Source of the DNA: a virus
Virus record (IMG/VR): IMGVR_UViG_3300047560_000822
Coordinates: 1 to 36,700 of that record
DNA length: 36,700 bases
Strand: one strand, 5' to 3'
In this document: positions 17,145 to 24,706 of the stretch, in pieces
Numbering within the stretch: position 1 is the first letter of the stretch
How the letters are laid out: each line of letters starts with the position of its first letter
The notes under the pieces: model-generated
Seen by the model: only the letters and a program-made list of their open reading frames with translations
Databases searched by the model: none
What the model was told of the DNA's origin: nothing
Program-made: the position numbers and the translations under genes

Positions 17145-17720
17145 CTAAACTGATGCGGTGAATGTGACAAGCAACGAGTCACCAGAAACAACACTACGGT
17201 TACCACCAGTAAAACTCCCTACTGAATAAAGTACACCTGTTGTGGTAGCGCGTGTTTGCGTTTGACACATTAAAGCGCCGGCAATAGTGGCGGATGCGTT
17301 AATACTGAATGTTGTTGAAGTAGATGAAAGTGAACCAGCAGACGCTATCCCCCACCCAACAGTAATACGGTTAGTACCAGAATAGGCTGTACTTTCAGCC
17401 CACCCAGTAGAGGTTCCATTACCGTGAGAGCCTAAGGTGTCTCCAGCTGAATACTGAGGTACAAAAGACCCGATTTGTTCAACAAGACCCATATACCAAG
17501 CAGCCGTCCAAGAGGTACCTTTAAAATACTGCGTTAATAAGTCATTTTTACCTACAGTTACCACTAAGTTTTCAATTGCGTCTACCCATTTAGTAGCGCC
17601 ATCTGAACCTACGCAGACAACATCGTAGTGACCTTTAACTTTGATTTGTTCCTGCATATCACCAGCGCGAGCAATCTCAGCTCCGCTAACGTCAACAGGA
17701 TTAATTTTTTCTGATTGCAT
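17145..17720 (-). CDS. Conserved phage structural protein, unknown
   Basis: 191 residues; TTAGGT upstream of ATG 17720. Residues 25-60 (IKVKGHYDVVCVGSDGATKW, then VVTVGKNDLLTQYF) and the W-rich middle (WTAAWYMGLV) form a pattern I recognise from many phage structural regions, usually adjacent to the 145-residue type protein found just upstream here. The rest is Thr/Ser/Gly beta sequence. Probably part of tail or head surface; no specific role is assigned. Confidence 0.68.
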   Translation of the reverse strand: MQSEKINPVDVSGAEIARAGDMQEQIKVKGHYDVVCVGSDGATKWVDAIENLVVTVGKNDLLTQYFKGTSWTAAWYMGLVEQIGSFVPQYSAGDTLGSHGNGTSTGWAESTAYSGTNRITVGWGIASAGSLSSTSTTFSINASATIAGALMCQTQTRATTTGVLYSVGSFTGGNRSVVSGDSLLVTFTASV

Positions 17721-17736
17721 ATTTATACCTAATTAG

Positions 17737-18174
17737 TTATGAAAAACATATTAAAGCTGTGTTTGGGGCTGCTACGGGCATAGTGATTATAAAATTCCCG
17801 TTTGTTGCAGACACATCAAGCCCAAAATTAAGAACCAAAACTGCTTTATTCGATTTAGAACTATTATAAATCAAAGCACCTCTAGCGACTACATCTGTAT
17901 TCGTCCACTCTGCATTATCAAACGTAATATACGTCTGAGGTCCTGTTTCAGGTTGAGCTACTGTTATGGATTGCCCAAGTAGTATTTGACCACCTGTGGT
18001 GTATCCAGTAGCTAAAACTTCCCCTGTCACAGTGTAAGCAGTTGTTGTAGCCCCAATCTGTGCGGTATCAGTATATAGCGCTATTTTAAAAACATCACCA
18101 CCAACAGCAGAAAAGTTATGAACCCCTTGAAATAGTTCTTCTCGAAAGCTATTGCATAAGCATTGAGTAATCAT
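17737..18174 (-). CDS. Conserved phage structural protein (jelly-roll-like)
   Basis: 145 residues with a GAGGT ribosome site. The arrangement CLCNSFREELFQGVHNFS, then FKIALYTDTAQIGATTTAYT, then EVLATGYTTGGQ is a very common phage virion pattern. Strand-rich throughout. It precedes the 191-residue structural protein in transcription order, a pairing I have seen in other phages. The exact location in the particle is not known to me. Confidence 0.7.
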   Translation of the reverse strand: MITQCLCNSFREELFQGVHNFSAVGGDVFKIALYTDTAQIGATTTAYTVTGEVLATGYTTGGQILLGQSITVAQPETGPQTYITFDNAEWTNTDVVARGALIYNSSKSNKAVLVLNFGLDVSATNGNFIITMPVAAPNTALICFS

Positions 18175-18176
18175 AA

Positions 18177-18833
18177 CTACCTCACTTGGATTCTGGCTTG
18201 ACCAGATCTGTAAGCATCTTGACGTTGTTTGCCATCACCCAACTCTTTAAGAATCGCTAACGCTTCCATATATTTTTGTCCATATAACGCGAGTAAATCA
18301 GCCTCACCTTTCATGTAGGTGTAAGCCTCAACTAGCGAGCCGTAAAGAAGCACAGGATCAAAATTATCGCCAAGCCAAGTAGTTCCGGCTGTAACAATAG
18401 ATTCTGGATAGTAAAAATAATGTAGCTCAACCTGATAATCGGCATTTGGTGTAGGTCCTAAAATAAGTGACAGCTCTGTCGCACTAGTAGATTGAGGACC
18501 AAAAATAGCATAATACTTAGGTACTCCTGTAGCTGTGGTTGTTGGGTAGGCAGCACGAATAAAGTTAACATCTTTATCAAGCATGTACTGGTACTCACTT
18601 GCACCATCAATGACAGCTAAGCTAAACACAGACAAAAAATCATTAGGTGCTGATAAATATTTGTTACCTGCTGTCACGACACCCATCATGTTTTTTCGCA
18701 GTGAAGGAAGCTGCACTGTGTTGTAGATACGTGTTTCTGCCTGCTTTACAAACGTAGGAATGTTATCAGCGAAGTCTTGCCCTGTATTTTCTGTGTATGC
18801 GACAAGCGCTGCACTTAACTGTGTGTAGTTCAA
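18177..18833 (-). CDS. Head-to-tail adaptor protein, SU10-adaptor-like
   Basis: 218 residues. The start codon is TTG (18833) behind a strong AAGGAG, an unusual initiation codon for this window. The pattern MNYTQLSAALVAYTENTG, then IPTFVKQAETRIYNTVQLPS, then ELHYFYYPESI and a C-terminal Gly/Gln/Arg segment fits the SU10-type adaptor family, which forms a ring below the portal of podoviruses. Its partners would be the portal and the gp4-like and nozzle proteins encoded in the same operon. Confidence 0.7.
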   Translation of the reverse strand: MNYTQLSAALVAYTENTGQDFADNIPTFVKQAETRIYNTVQLPSLRKNMMGVVTAGNKYLSAPNDFLSVFSLAVIDGASEYQYMLDKDVNFIRAAYPTTTATGVPKYYAIFGPQSTSATELSLILGPTPNADYQVELHYFYYPESIVTAGTTWLGDNFDPVLLYGSLVEAYTYMKGEADLLALYGQKYMEALAILKELGDGKQRQDAYRSGQARIQVR

Positions 18834-18843
18834 AACGAACTCC

Positions 18844-19005
18844 TTAAATTAAAGGACCTCTAGCGGTGAAACCTTTTTTGGCTGCACCAGAACCAGGAAT
18901 CTTAACGCCAGTCGTTTTCACGCCTTTCATTTGGTCTTGGTACCCACTAGATTTAGGAACAGGAACGGGTTTAATTGCGCTGTAATAATTAGAATTTTTA
19001 TCCAC
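18844..19005 (-). CDS. Small basic protein, unknown
   Basis: 53 residues from a GTG at 19005, which has GGAG nine bases upstream and overlaps the previous gene by eight bases. A longer reading from 19047 is possible but unsupported. Sequence is Lys/Gly/Pro-rich (SGYQDQMKGVKTTGVKIPGS) and probably unstructured. Function unknown; it lies in a cluster of similar small basic proteins. Confidence 0.55.
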   Translation of the reverse strand: MDKNSNYYSAIKPVPVPKSSGYQDQMKGVKTTGVKIPGSGAAKKGFTARGPLI

Positions 19006-19366
19006 GTTTAGCTGCTCCGTATCCACGTTTAGTTTTACCGATAACACCAGTACCTTTTACGATAGGCGCACCGCTGACTTTAACAGATTTACCGCTTTTT
19101 TGGTTAGCTACGCGAGCTAAGTTACGACCTGACTTTTTCATGTCCGCTGATACTACACCACCAGCTTTCATACATTTAACACTACCGCCTTTTTTCATTT
19201 GTGGTACCTGCTGTTGTGGTTGCGCCTGTGGCGCTGGAGTTGCTATAGGTGATATATTTGGGTTAACAGGAGCTTTAGGTGTATTCACATTTTGTTGAAC
19301 ACCTTGTGCTACAACTGCGCTCGTTTTTGTGGGTGGAATTCTTAATCTTGGGTCTGGCATTGCCAT
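18998..19366 (-). CDS. Basic virion-region protein with MKKGG-CM-GG motif
   Basis: 122 residues; GGAGG precedes ATG 19366. Residues 1-56 are Pro/Gln-rich and disordered. Residues 57-70 read MKKGGSVKCMKAGG, nearly the same as residues 108-121 of the 139-residue protein encoded about 3 kb upstream in the operon. The C-terminus is Lys/Arg/Gly-rich. It could bind DNA or be packaged with it, but this is inference from charge only. Confidence 0.62.
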   Translation of the reverse strand: MAMPDPRLRIPPTKTSAVVAQGVQQNVNTPKAPVNPNISPIATPAPQAQPQQQVPQMKKGGSVKCMKAGGVVSADMKKSGRNLARVANQKSGKSVKVSGAPIVKGTGVIGKTKRGYGAAKRG

Positions 19367-19367
19367 G

Positions 19368-19679
19368 TTAGCCTCCGATAGTGACGCTATTTAGCGTAGA
19401 TTGTATGGTTTGAGAAGCGACTGGATTCCAGCCAAATAACCCTCTCGTTGTTGGTATAGTATTATCTGGGCGTGGAAATTGCAATGCCTGTGGATCCCAC
19501 ATTGGCTCTTCGCCCACATGGAGTTGTGGCTGATCAGGATTCCAACACTCTCGGCACGCTTTTATGTCTGTAACTGTGCCCTTAACAATTAAAGATCTTA
19601 ACTCATCCAGTTTGCACCGAAAGCAGCATACGTCGCAGTACCCAAAAGCCTTTCTACCTCTAGCATATGGAACAGCCAT
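19368..19679 (-). CDS. Zinc-ribbon-like conserved phage protein
   Basis: 103 residues, start overlapping the preceding stop (TAATG). The N-terminus YARGRKAFGYCDVCCFRCKL and then ACRECWNPDQPQ give two cysteine pairs suited to one zinc ion. A conserved tail (DPQALQFPRPDN) follows. Small proteins of this pattern regularly lie next to head-tail adaptor genes in environmental phages. A structural zinc site is likely; the function is unknown. Confidence 0.75.
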   Translation of the reverse strand: MAVPYARGRKAFGYCDVCCFRCKLDELRSLIVKGTVTDIKACRECWNPDQPQLHVGEEPMWDPQALQFPRPDNTIPTTRGLFGWNPVASQTIQSTLNSVTIGG

Positions 19680-20386
19680 TATTTGTAGTCCAAATATCTA
19701 GGTATCATACGAATTGGCGCTCTTTCACGATCTTCAGCCGCTGCTAAATCAAACGCTTCGTCAGCCAACGCTTTGAGCATAGTTAAGCTTTCTGGTGCTT
19801 TTTTAAGAGCTAGTTTAGCTGCAAGCCCTGCAATCAACGCTTCATAGAATCTAAATGGTACATCAACCGTATTGGTAGCAGGTGACCCTGCATCATCCAT
19901 TCTACGCAGCCGCCAATAGACAAAAGTGTAAGTGTTTGACGTCTGAGGCAGTGGCCATACCGTAATGGTAGGTGTTGATGTTTTTCTGTCTACATACACC
20001 TGAATAGGGCGACCAGTAGTGAGTTTGTTTGGTATTGTCGAATAGGTTATAACAGAGATACGGTTTATTGTAATATCCGTTTGGTTTTGTGTATCGTTAT
20101 ATTGGCGAATAACATGGTCTACTACATCTACTGTATCTGATGGTAGGTCATAAGTAGCTTGGTTTGCAATTAAAGGAATCTCTCCAGAGTCTATAGTCCA
20201 AAGGTTAATCCCTTTGTTCGCCCATTCTGCAAGCAGTAAATTAAGACTTCGACGCGCTGTTTTTAAATCGTACCCAGTACGCATCTCAAAAGGCATACCA
20301 TTTCTGTCGTATCCAAGACGCTCAAAAGCCTCCTCAAATATCTCAGCTAAGTCTGGGTTAAATATTGTCGTTCCTGATGTAGCCAT
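19679..20386 (-). CDS. Head-tail adaptor, P22 gp4-like (tail accessory factor)
   Basis: 235 residues. The N-terminal helices (DLAEIFEEAFERLGYDRNG, then TARRSLNLLLAEWANKGINL) match the pattern of P22 gp4-type adaptors, which bind under the portal ring after packaging and connect to the nozzle. A strand-rich middle (TITVWPLPQTSNTYTFVYWR) and C-terminal helices (ALIAGLAAKLALKKAP) complete the usual layout. The window encodes both this and an SU10-like adaptor, so two stacked rings are possible. Confidence 0.72.
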   Translation of the reverse strand: MATSGTTIFNPDLAEIFEEAFERLGYDRNGMPFEMRTGYDLKTARRSLNLLLAEWANKGINLWTIDSGEIPLIANQATYDLPSDTVDVVDHVIRQYNDTQNQTDITINRISVITYSTIPNKLTTGRPIQVYVDRKTSTPTITVWPLPQTSNTYTFVYWRLRRMDDAGSPATNTVDVPFRFYEALIAGLAAKLALKKAPESLTMLKALADEAFDLAAAEDRERAPIRMIPRYLDYK

Positions 20387-20389
20387 TTG

Positions 20390-22081
20390 TTACCACACTG
20401 GGTTAGTTTGTCCTAGGACAGACACACCACCTATACCACCATCATCTGTGTTTTGCGTTGGTGAGGTGATGCCTGGGTTGCCTGTATAATTTGTGTATTG
20501 TGACATATTAGGGATAGAGCCTAAACCTAACTGATTGTTCTGTTGTTGAGGTTGAGGTTGCATAGCTTGGTTGCTTTGCCCTACAGATTGAGCGTCTAAA
20601 TAACCACCTGCGGCTTTTCCCACAACTGCGTTAGGATCGACTGTTTTAGGTGCTAAATCTGCTGCTGTGTATGCGTTAGGGTCATAGGCGTTCTGAATAC
20701 CAAACCCAAGCTTAGAAGGTGTCATTACTTGTGGGCCACCAGCCCATATACCCCCAGGCAACATAGGTGAATCTTGAGTCGCATAATTATTACCTACACC
20801 TAAGTACCCACTATAAAATGGGTCAAACTGACCTGCCGCGTAAGTGCCTGGGTGCTGCAACTGTTGCTGTGCTGCTATGTCCTGCTGCGTCATGCGAGTA
20901 TTAAAGTCTTGAGACAGCTTAAGCCCTAACTGAGGTATTTGGCTCTGTTGAGTCTGAGGTGGCGTTACACCTGCTTGAGCACCCGCGCGTTTTAAAAGGT
21001 CTGGCAACCCCATGCCCTGAGTCGTTTCGCCTTTAGCGTCTTTCATTTTTTTAAGTACGTCTAAGGTAGACTCAGCAACAACTGGTGCGTTTTTAGCTGC
21101 TTGCGCGATGAGCGCGTTGTAATTTAAGATATCTTTTTGTGTTTGCCCAATCTCTTTTGGGCTAGCTTCCGCGACAGCTTGTGCTTTTTCGAGCTGCTTG
21201 TCTTTAATTTTTTGTTGCTCGTAATCGCTAACTGCTTTTTGCACTTGACCTAAAATAGCCGAGTCTACTGTAGGCATATAGCCATTAGTTTTATAAAAAT
21301 CGAGTGCTTTGTCTACTGATACTTTAGTCGCATCTTCTTGTGTACTACCTGCGGGTATTACTGTGCCCGATAGTAAATTAGTATATGGTGTGTAAGCTTT
21401 AGTTAAATAAGCATCGTATGCACCTGCCATAGCCTTTTCTAAAGGTGATATAACACCTTTAGCATTATCAGCAATAGCCTGTTGCGCTGTGTCAAAAGCT
21501 GCTTTACTTGTACTAAAAGCAGTCTGAGCTTTTGCTAAATTAGCCTGTGTTGTCGCTGTGCTTTTTTTAGCTACAGCGTTTTGAGCATTTGTTAGCGCTG
21601 TTTTATCAGCGTTGTAATTAGCAGCAAGGCTTTTTGCTGCAGGGTTATCTGCAGTCCCTGTACCATATAAAGACGCTGTAAGTGTCGATGTTCCTAGTTT
21701 AGCTGCATCATTTAATAGCTTTGCTTGTGCATCAACTGTTTGTTGAGCTATTCCAACTTGCTGTGCTAGGTCAGCGTATGTCTTACCGCCTGAACCTGAC
21801 AGGTCTACACCTGTAATAGTGGCATTACTTGGCTGTTTATGCCATTCGTCCCACGCTGTTTTTTGCGCTACATAGTGTCCAACTTGTGGGTCATTAGCGC
21901 CGTATTCAGCTTTAGCTGCGTTAATTAAGGCATCAAAATAAGCAGTATAATCAACGCCAGGGATAAAATGTTTTGTCCACTCATTTATCGTTGACTGGTC
22001 TGGAGCGTCTGTGACAATTTTTGCTTTTTTAAAAGCATCCTGTATCGCTTTAATCGTTGGGTTTACTGTAGTTGATGCCAT
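20390..22081 (-). CDS. Large helical virion-region protein, unknown
   Basis: 563 residues. Residues ~100-350 are Ala/Gln/Lys-rich and predicted helical or coiled coil by eye. Residues 360-563 are Gln/Pro/Gly/Asn-rich and probably disordered. KAAGG at 489-493 is another instance of the Gly-Gly tag. No enzyme motif or known domain is recognised. It sits between the small basic proteins and the adaptor genes. Tail-associated or internal protein are both possible. Confidence 0.65.
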   Translation of the reverse strand: MASTTVNPTIKAIQDAFKKAKIVTDAPDQSTINEWTKHFIPGVDYTAYFDALINAAKAEYGANDPQVGHYVAQKTAWDEWHKQPSNATITGVDLSGSGGKTYADLAQQVGIAQQTVDAQAKLLNDAAKLGTSTLTASLYGTGTADNPAAKSLAANYNADKTALTNAQNAVAKKSTATTQANLAKAQTAFSTSKAAFDTAQQAIADNAKGVISPLEKAMAGAYDAYLTKAYTPYTNLLSGTVIPAGSTQEDATKVSVDKALDFYKTNGYMPTVDSAILGQVQKAVSDYEQQKIKDKQLEKAQAVAEASPKEIGQTQKDILNYNALIAQAAKNAPVVAESTLDVLKKMKDAKGETTQGMGLPDLLKRAGAQAGVTPPQTQQSQIPQLGLKLSQDFNTRMTQQDIAAQQQLQHPGTYAAGQFDPFYSGYLGVGNNYATQDSPMLPGGIWAGGPQVMTPSKLGFGIQNAYDPNAYTAADLAPKTVDPNAVVGKAAGGYLDAQSVGQSNQAMQPQPQQQNNQLGLGSIPNMSQYTNYTGNPGITSPTQNTDDGGIGGVSVLGQTNPVW

Positions 22082-22089
22082 AATTTAGC

Positions 22090-22179
22090 CTATTGTTTTT
22101 TCTTCGCTTTCACTGGTTTTGTACCTTTAGCATTAGGGTACGCTGGGAAGCCTTTAGCTGGGTAGTCTTTGGTTTGCAT
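22090..22179 (-). CDS. Very small basic protein (29 residues)
   Basis: An ATG at 22179 overlaps the preceding TAA (TAATG), and the frame ends at TAG 22090, filling the gap before the next gene. The peptide (MQTKDYPAKGFPAYPNAKGT, then a Lys-rich end) resembles the Lys/Gly/Pro-rich character of its neighbours. Coupled translation is the main support; it has no independent homology evidence. Confidence 0.45.
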   Translation of the reverse strand: MQTKDYPAKGFPAYPNAKGTKPVKAKKKQ

Positions 22180-22598
22180 TACACAAACCGTCCTTTGGTT
22201 TTGCCGCGAATGGCTTTACCATCAGCTTTAACCGCGCCGCCTTTAGCCATACACTTAGTTACGCCACCTTTTTTCATACCCATTGAACCCATATCAGGTG
22301 CTTTAGGAGCAGATTTACCAGCTTTGTTCTTTTTAGCTTCTTCCATTTTTTCACCTTTAGCATATTGTTGTGGGGTGATTTTACCAGATTTAATGGCTTT
22401 ACCTTCTTTCAATTCTTCGCTGTATGATTCTTTACCTTTGAAGATTGAACTTAAACCACCTTTACCGAATTTTTTACCTTTATCTGCTTTCATAAACTCT
22501 TCACCTACTGATTTCGAAATACCTACGCGTTTAGCTGCTTTTGGGTTATTTGCAACCATCGCCATTAAATTATGCTGAGCACGGGATACACTAGGCAC
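22179..22598 (-). CDS. Basic conserved phage protein with MKKGG-CM-GG motif
   Basis: 139 residues. The N-terminus (SRAQHNLMAMVANNPKAAKR, then VGISKSVGEEFMKADKG) is a recurrent pattern in environmental phages. The rest is Lys-rich. Residues 108-121 read MKKGGVTKCMAKGG with a single cysteine, almost repeated in the 122-residue protein near 19.2 kb, and FGKGG occurs at 44-48. The start overlaps the preceding gene by eight bases. Function unknown; strong positive charge suggests nucleic acid contact. Confidence 0.7.
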   Translation of the reverse strand: MPSVSRAQHNLMAMVANNPKAAKRVGISKSVGEEFMKADKGKKFGKGGLSSIFKGKESYSEELKEGKAIKSGKITPQQYAKGEKMEEAKKNKAGKSAPKAPDMGSMGMKKGGVTKCMAKGGAVKADGKAIRGKTKGRFV

Positions 22599-22863
22599 TG
22601 CAGTTCCACCTCTTTAAAGAAGCCGCCTTACGGGTTGGCTTGCCATTTTCATCTTTCATAGGTCCTGGCATACCGGACATTCTGGCACAAAAAGACTTAC
22701 GTCTAGCTGCGTCTTTCTTCGTTTTAGGGTTTGGTGCTGGTGCTTTTAAGTTAGAGCCTGTAGCTGCATTGTATTTTGCACGACCTTTTGCTGTAAGACC
22801 TGCACCTTTAGAAACAGGGAGTTTCTCGCCTCTACCTACTGCTAAAGAAACTTTCTTTACCAT
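22591..22863 (-). CDS. Basic DUF6321-like protein
   Basis: 90 residues from ATG 22863, one base after the previous stop; the longer start at 22920 lies inside the previous gene. The C-terminus RRKSFCARMSGMPGPMKDEN, then GKPTRKAASLKRWNC, matches the DUF6321 pattern of phage proteins. Two cysteines lie in that conserved region. Strongly basic. Role unknown; the family appears in virion modules of marine and freshwater phages. Confidence 0.72.
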   Translation of the reverse strand: MVKKVSLAVGRGEKLPVSKGAGLTAKGRAKYNAATGSNLKAPAPNPKTKKDAARRKSFCARMSGMPGPMKDENGKPTRKAASLKRWNCSA

Positions 22864-22864
22864 C

Positions 22865-23095
22865 TTACTTACCTGAGAAATGTTCAATAGCCCAACCAAT
22901 GACCGAGCCAAACGCAGCACCTACACCACCCATAACCATAAGCACTTGCCAGCCTCCCTTAGCTTCAGCCAAAACTCTGCTTATTTCAGCGACTGCTGCC
23001 TTTAGGTCTTTCATGTCTCTAACTAGTCTATCAACATCGTCTTGCAAGTGTTTAATCTCGTTTTCTTGGACTGCTAGTTTAACTTGGTCTTCCAT
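22865..23095 (-). CDS. Coiled-coil plus C-terminal membrane protein (XhlA-like, possible lysis factor)
   Basis: 76 residues. Residues 1-46 form a heptad-like helix (NEIKHLQDDVDRLVRDMKDL), and residues ~48-70 one Gly/Ala-rich membrane span (VLMVMGGVGAAFGSVIGWAI) ending in a short basic tail. This layout is like hemolysin XhlA-type phage proteins, which work with holins. The main holin/endolysin pair is 13 kb away in the operon, so a lysis role here is only plausible. A membrane anchor for virion assembly is an alternative. Confidence 0.6.
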   Translation of the reverse strand: MEDQVKLAVQENEIKHLQDDVDRLVRDMKDLKAAVAEISRVLAEAKGGWQVLMVMGGVGAAFGSVIGWAIEHFSGK

Positions 23096-23101
23096 AGCGG
23101 C

Positions 23102-23389
23102 TTACCCGTAGCAGATAGTAACGTATGAAATGTTTGTGCCTGCAACATAGATACCACTAGAGGCTAAAATACCCTCACCAGGAATAATTACTTGAAAAGG
23201 TTGTACTGCTGTGCTTGTTTTACCCTGCCAAAGAATTGGACCTGACGTATCGGTACCATCATAAAGCGTAATAGTTCCTGCTGTCCCGCTACCTAAAAAT
23301 ACTACTTGTTTAAGCCTTGTACGCCCTGTAAACAACTGCGCAGGTAGTGTACCTGTGTAAGCCGATTTGACGTCATACTGCATTGTCAT
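23102..23389 (-). CDS. Small beta virion-region protein, unknown
   Basis: 95 residues, start ATG 23389 with GGAGAA. Strand-rich: LPAQLFTGRTRLKQVVFLGS, GTITLYDGTDTSGPILWQGK, and a Gly-rich end. The pattern of a short beta-sandwich resembles small phage surface or decoration proteins. It follows the 162-residue structural gene after a stem-loop, so its expression may be tuned separately. Confidence 0.62.
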   Translation of the reverse strand: MTMQYDVKSAYTGTLPAQLFTGRTRLKQVVFLGSGTAGTITLYDGTDTSGPILWQGKTSTAVQPFQVIIPGEGILASSGIYVAGTNISYVTICYG

Positions 23390-23410
23390 GTTGATTCTCC
23401 AATTTAAACG

Positions 23411-23433
23411 CGAAAGGGGAGCCTAGACTCCCC
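23411..23433 (-). terminator. Stem-loop between structural genes, possible partial terminator
   Basis: GGGGAG (23416-23421) and CTCCCC (23428-23433) form a six-pair GC stem with a six-base loop. On the minus strand it is followed only by TTTCGCGTTT, a poor U-tract, so it may be a weak terminator or an mRNA-stabilising or processing site behind the 162-residue gene. Confidence 0.45.
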
Positions 23434-23441
23434 CAGCTTAA

Positions 23442-23930
23442 TTACGCTGTGTACGCGCCGTTAGTTGGAACATAATAAATCAAACGTCCTGAAATGCTGC
23501 CACCAGTAGCAGCAGACGCACCTGCGCGACCTGTAATATATACAAAATCAGTGGCTGACATAACTGCACCAAGACCAGCGCCGGGAACCGTTGCAGTTGC
23601 CCATGTGATAACTTGTTTGCCCACGTCTGCATCAGCTTCGTTTAATAAGCCTTCTGGAGTTGCAGTACCAGCAGTGTAGAGTGTGTACCCTAAGTCAAAA
23701 GTAGGGTTTGTTCCGCCTGTACCAGCAGCGTTTACTTGAATTTCTTTAATGACTGCACCAGCAGGAAGAATAACCGCGCCTGTGTCAGCAGATGATTTTT
23801 GGACGTTGCCTGAGGTTTGAGTTGCTGATAAATAGAAGTCAGCTACCATTAGCATTGAGCCAGCATACGCTGTTTTAGTTGTGTCACCACCACCTGAGCG
23901 CCAGATAGCTTGAGTTGTTGAAGTTGCCAT
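23442..23930 (-). CDS. Virion structural protein, unknown
   Basis: 162 residues, Ala/Gly/Thr-rich and strand-rich, starting MATSTTQAIWRSGGGDTTKT. There are no enzyme motifs. It is the first structural gene after the HNH insertion, followed by a GC stem-loop. The ribosome site is weak. Location suggests a head or head-surface protein, but a tail role cannot be excluded. Confidence 0.65.
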   Translation of the reverse strand: MATSTTQAIWRSGGGDTTKTAYAGSMLMVADFYLSATQTSGNVQKSSADTGAVILPAGAVIKEIQVNAAGTGGTNPTFDLGYTLYTAGTATPEGLLNEADADVGKQVITWATATVPGAGLGAVMSATDFVYITGRAGASAATGGSISGRLIYYVPTNGAYTA

Positions 23931-24030
23931 AATGTTTCTCGCACGTTAGTTGTATTGTCGTGTGCCATGTCCGCTAGGTCGGTCAATACAAATTAAAATA
24001 AACACCTAGATTTGGGGGTGATAGTACCAA

Positions 24031-24609
24031 TTAACCTACTGGTTCGCAAGCTATTTTATTTGCCTTTTTGAGGTTGTCTGTTTTAGGGATTATTTGCAGA
24101 TTCCAAGGCACATGCAGTCCACACACGCTATCATTTATTAGCGGGATTATATGGTCTACTTCATACCGAACACCTGTTAATTTTGTTATCTTTTGTGCTT
24201 CTGTATAGAGCTGTTTTATATCTTCTCTCTGCTCTTTTGTTAACCATGCAGGGGTAGCTTCGCGGTGTCTACGTCTACGAGCGTTGCACAATACTCTATA
24301 CACTTCTGGGTTTTCTCGTCTGTGTTTATCTCTATATGCTTTCTGTTTTTCAGGTGGACGTAATGCTGCTTTGGCTTTTACAGACTCCTTATTTTTTTCA
24401 TAATACCGTTTACCTGCGGCTTTTGATGCTTCTGATTTAGGTAGTGCTTTACGGCGCTCATTGTCAGTAACCCAATCCTCTCTCATGCACTCAGTACAGC
24501 ACCCTTTTGTTTTACGCGGAGCTACGTGTCCGCGTGTGCAAGGTTTACCTGTGAAATAAAATTTAGCACCTGTACGCTTTGCTTCTTCTCTTGTAGCTGG
24601 ATATTCCAT
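24031..24609 (-). CDS. HNH homing-type endonuclease
   Basis: 192 residues from ATG 24609 with GGAG; an upstream in-frame GTG at 24636 is less supported. The N-terminal region GKPCTRGHVAPRKTKGCCTE plus Cys41 supplies a zinc-knuckle-like set (Cys24, His28, Cys38, Cys41) common in phage HNH proteins. The nuclease core is YEVDHIIPL (Asp152, His153), then VCGLHVPWNLQII (Asn170) and NLKKAN near 179-184. The centre is a long charged helix. It interrupts the head gene cluster between the capsid gene's terminator and the next structural gene, the usual place for a mobile free-standing nuclease. Confidence 0.9.
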   Translation of the reverse strand: MEYPATREEAKRTGAKFYFTGKPCTRGHVAPRKTKGCCTECMREDWVTDNERRKALPKSEASKAAGKRYYEKNKESVKAKAALRPPEKQKAYRDKHRRENPEVYRVLCNARRRRHREATPAWLTKEQREDIKQLYTEAQKITKLTGVRYEVDHIIPLINDSVCGLHVPWNLQIIPKTDNLKKANKIACEPVG

Positions 24610-24652
24610 GATTTTCTCCGATATGTAATTTGACACGGGAAATCATAACACA

Positions 24653-24678
24653 AAAAGAAACCCCCGTAAAGGGGGCTT
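24653..24678 (-). terminator. Intrinsic terminator behind the major capsid gene
   Basis: On the minus strand AAGCCCCC, loop TTTAC, GGGGGTTT forms an eight-pair stem (one G-U), followed by CTTTTTG. It lies 29 bases beyond the capsid stop and is well placed to give capsid mRNA excess over downstream genes. Confidence 0.85.
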
Positions 24679-24706
24679 CCATAAACACGTAAGTGCTTGA
24701 TTTTAC

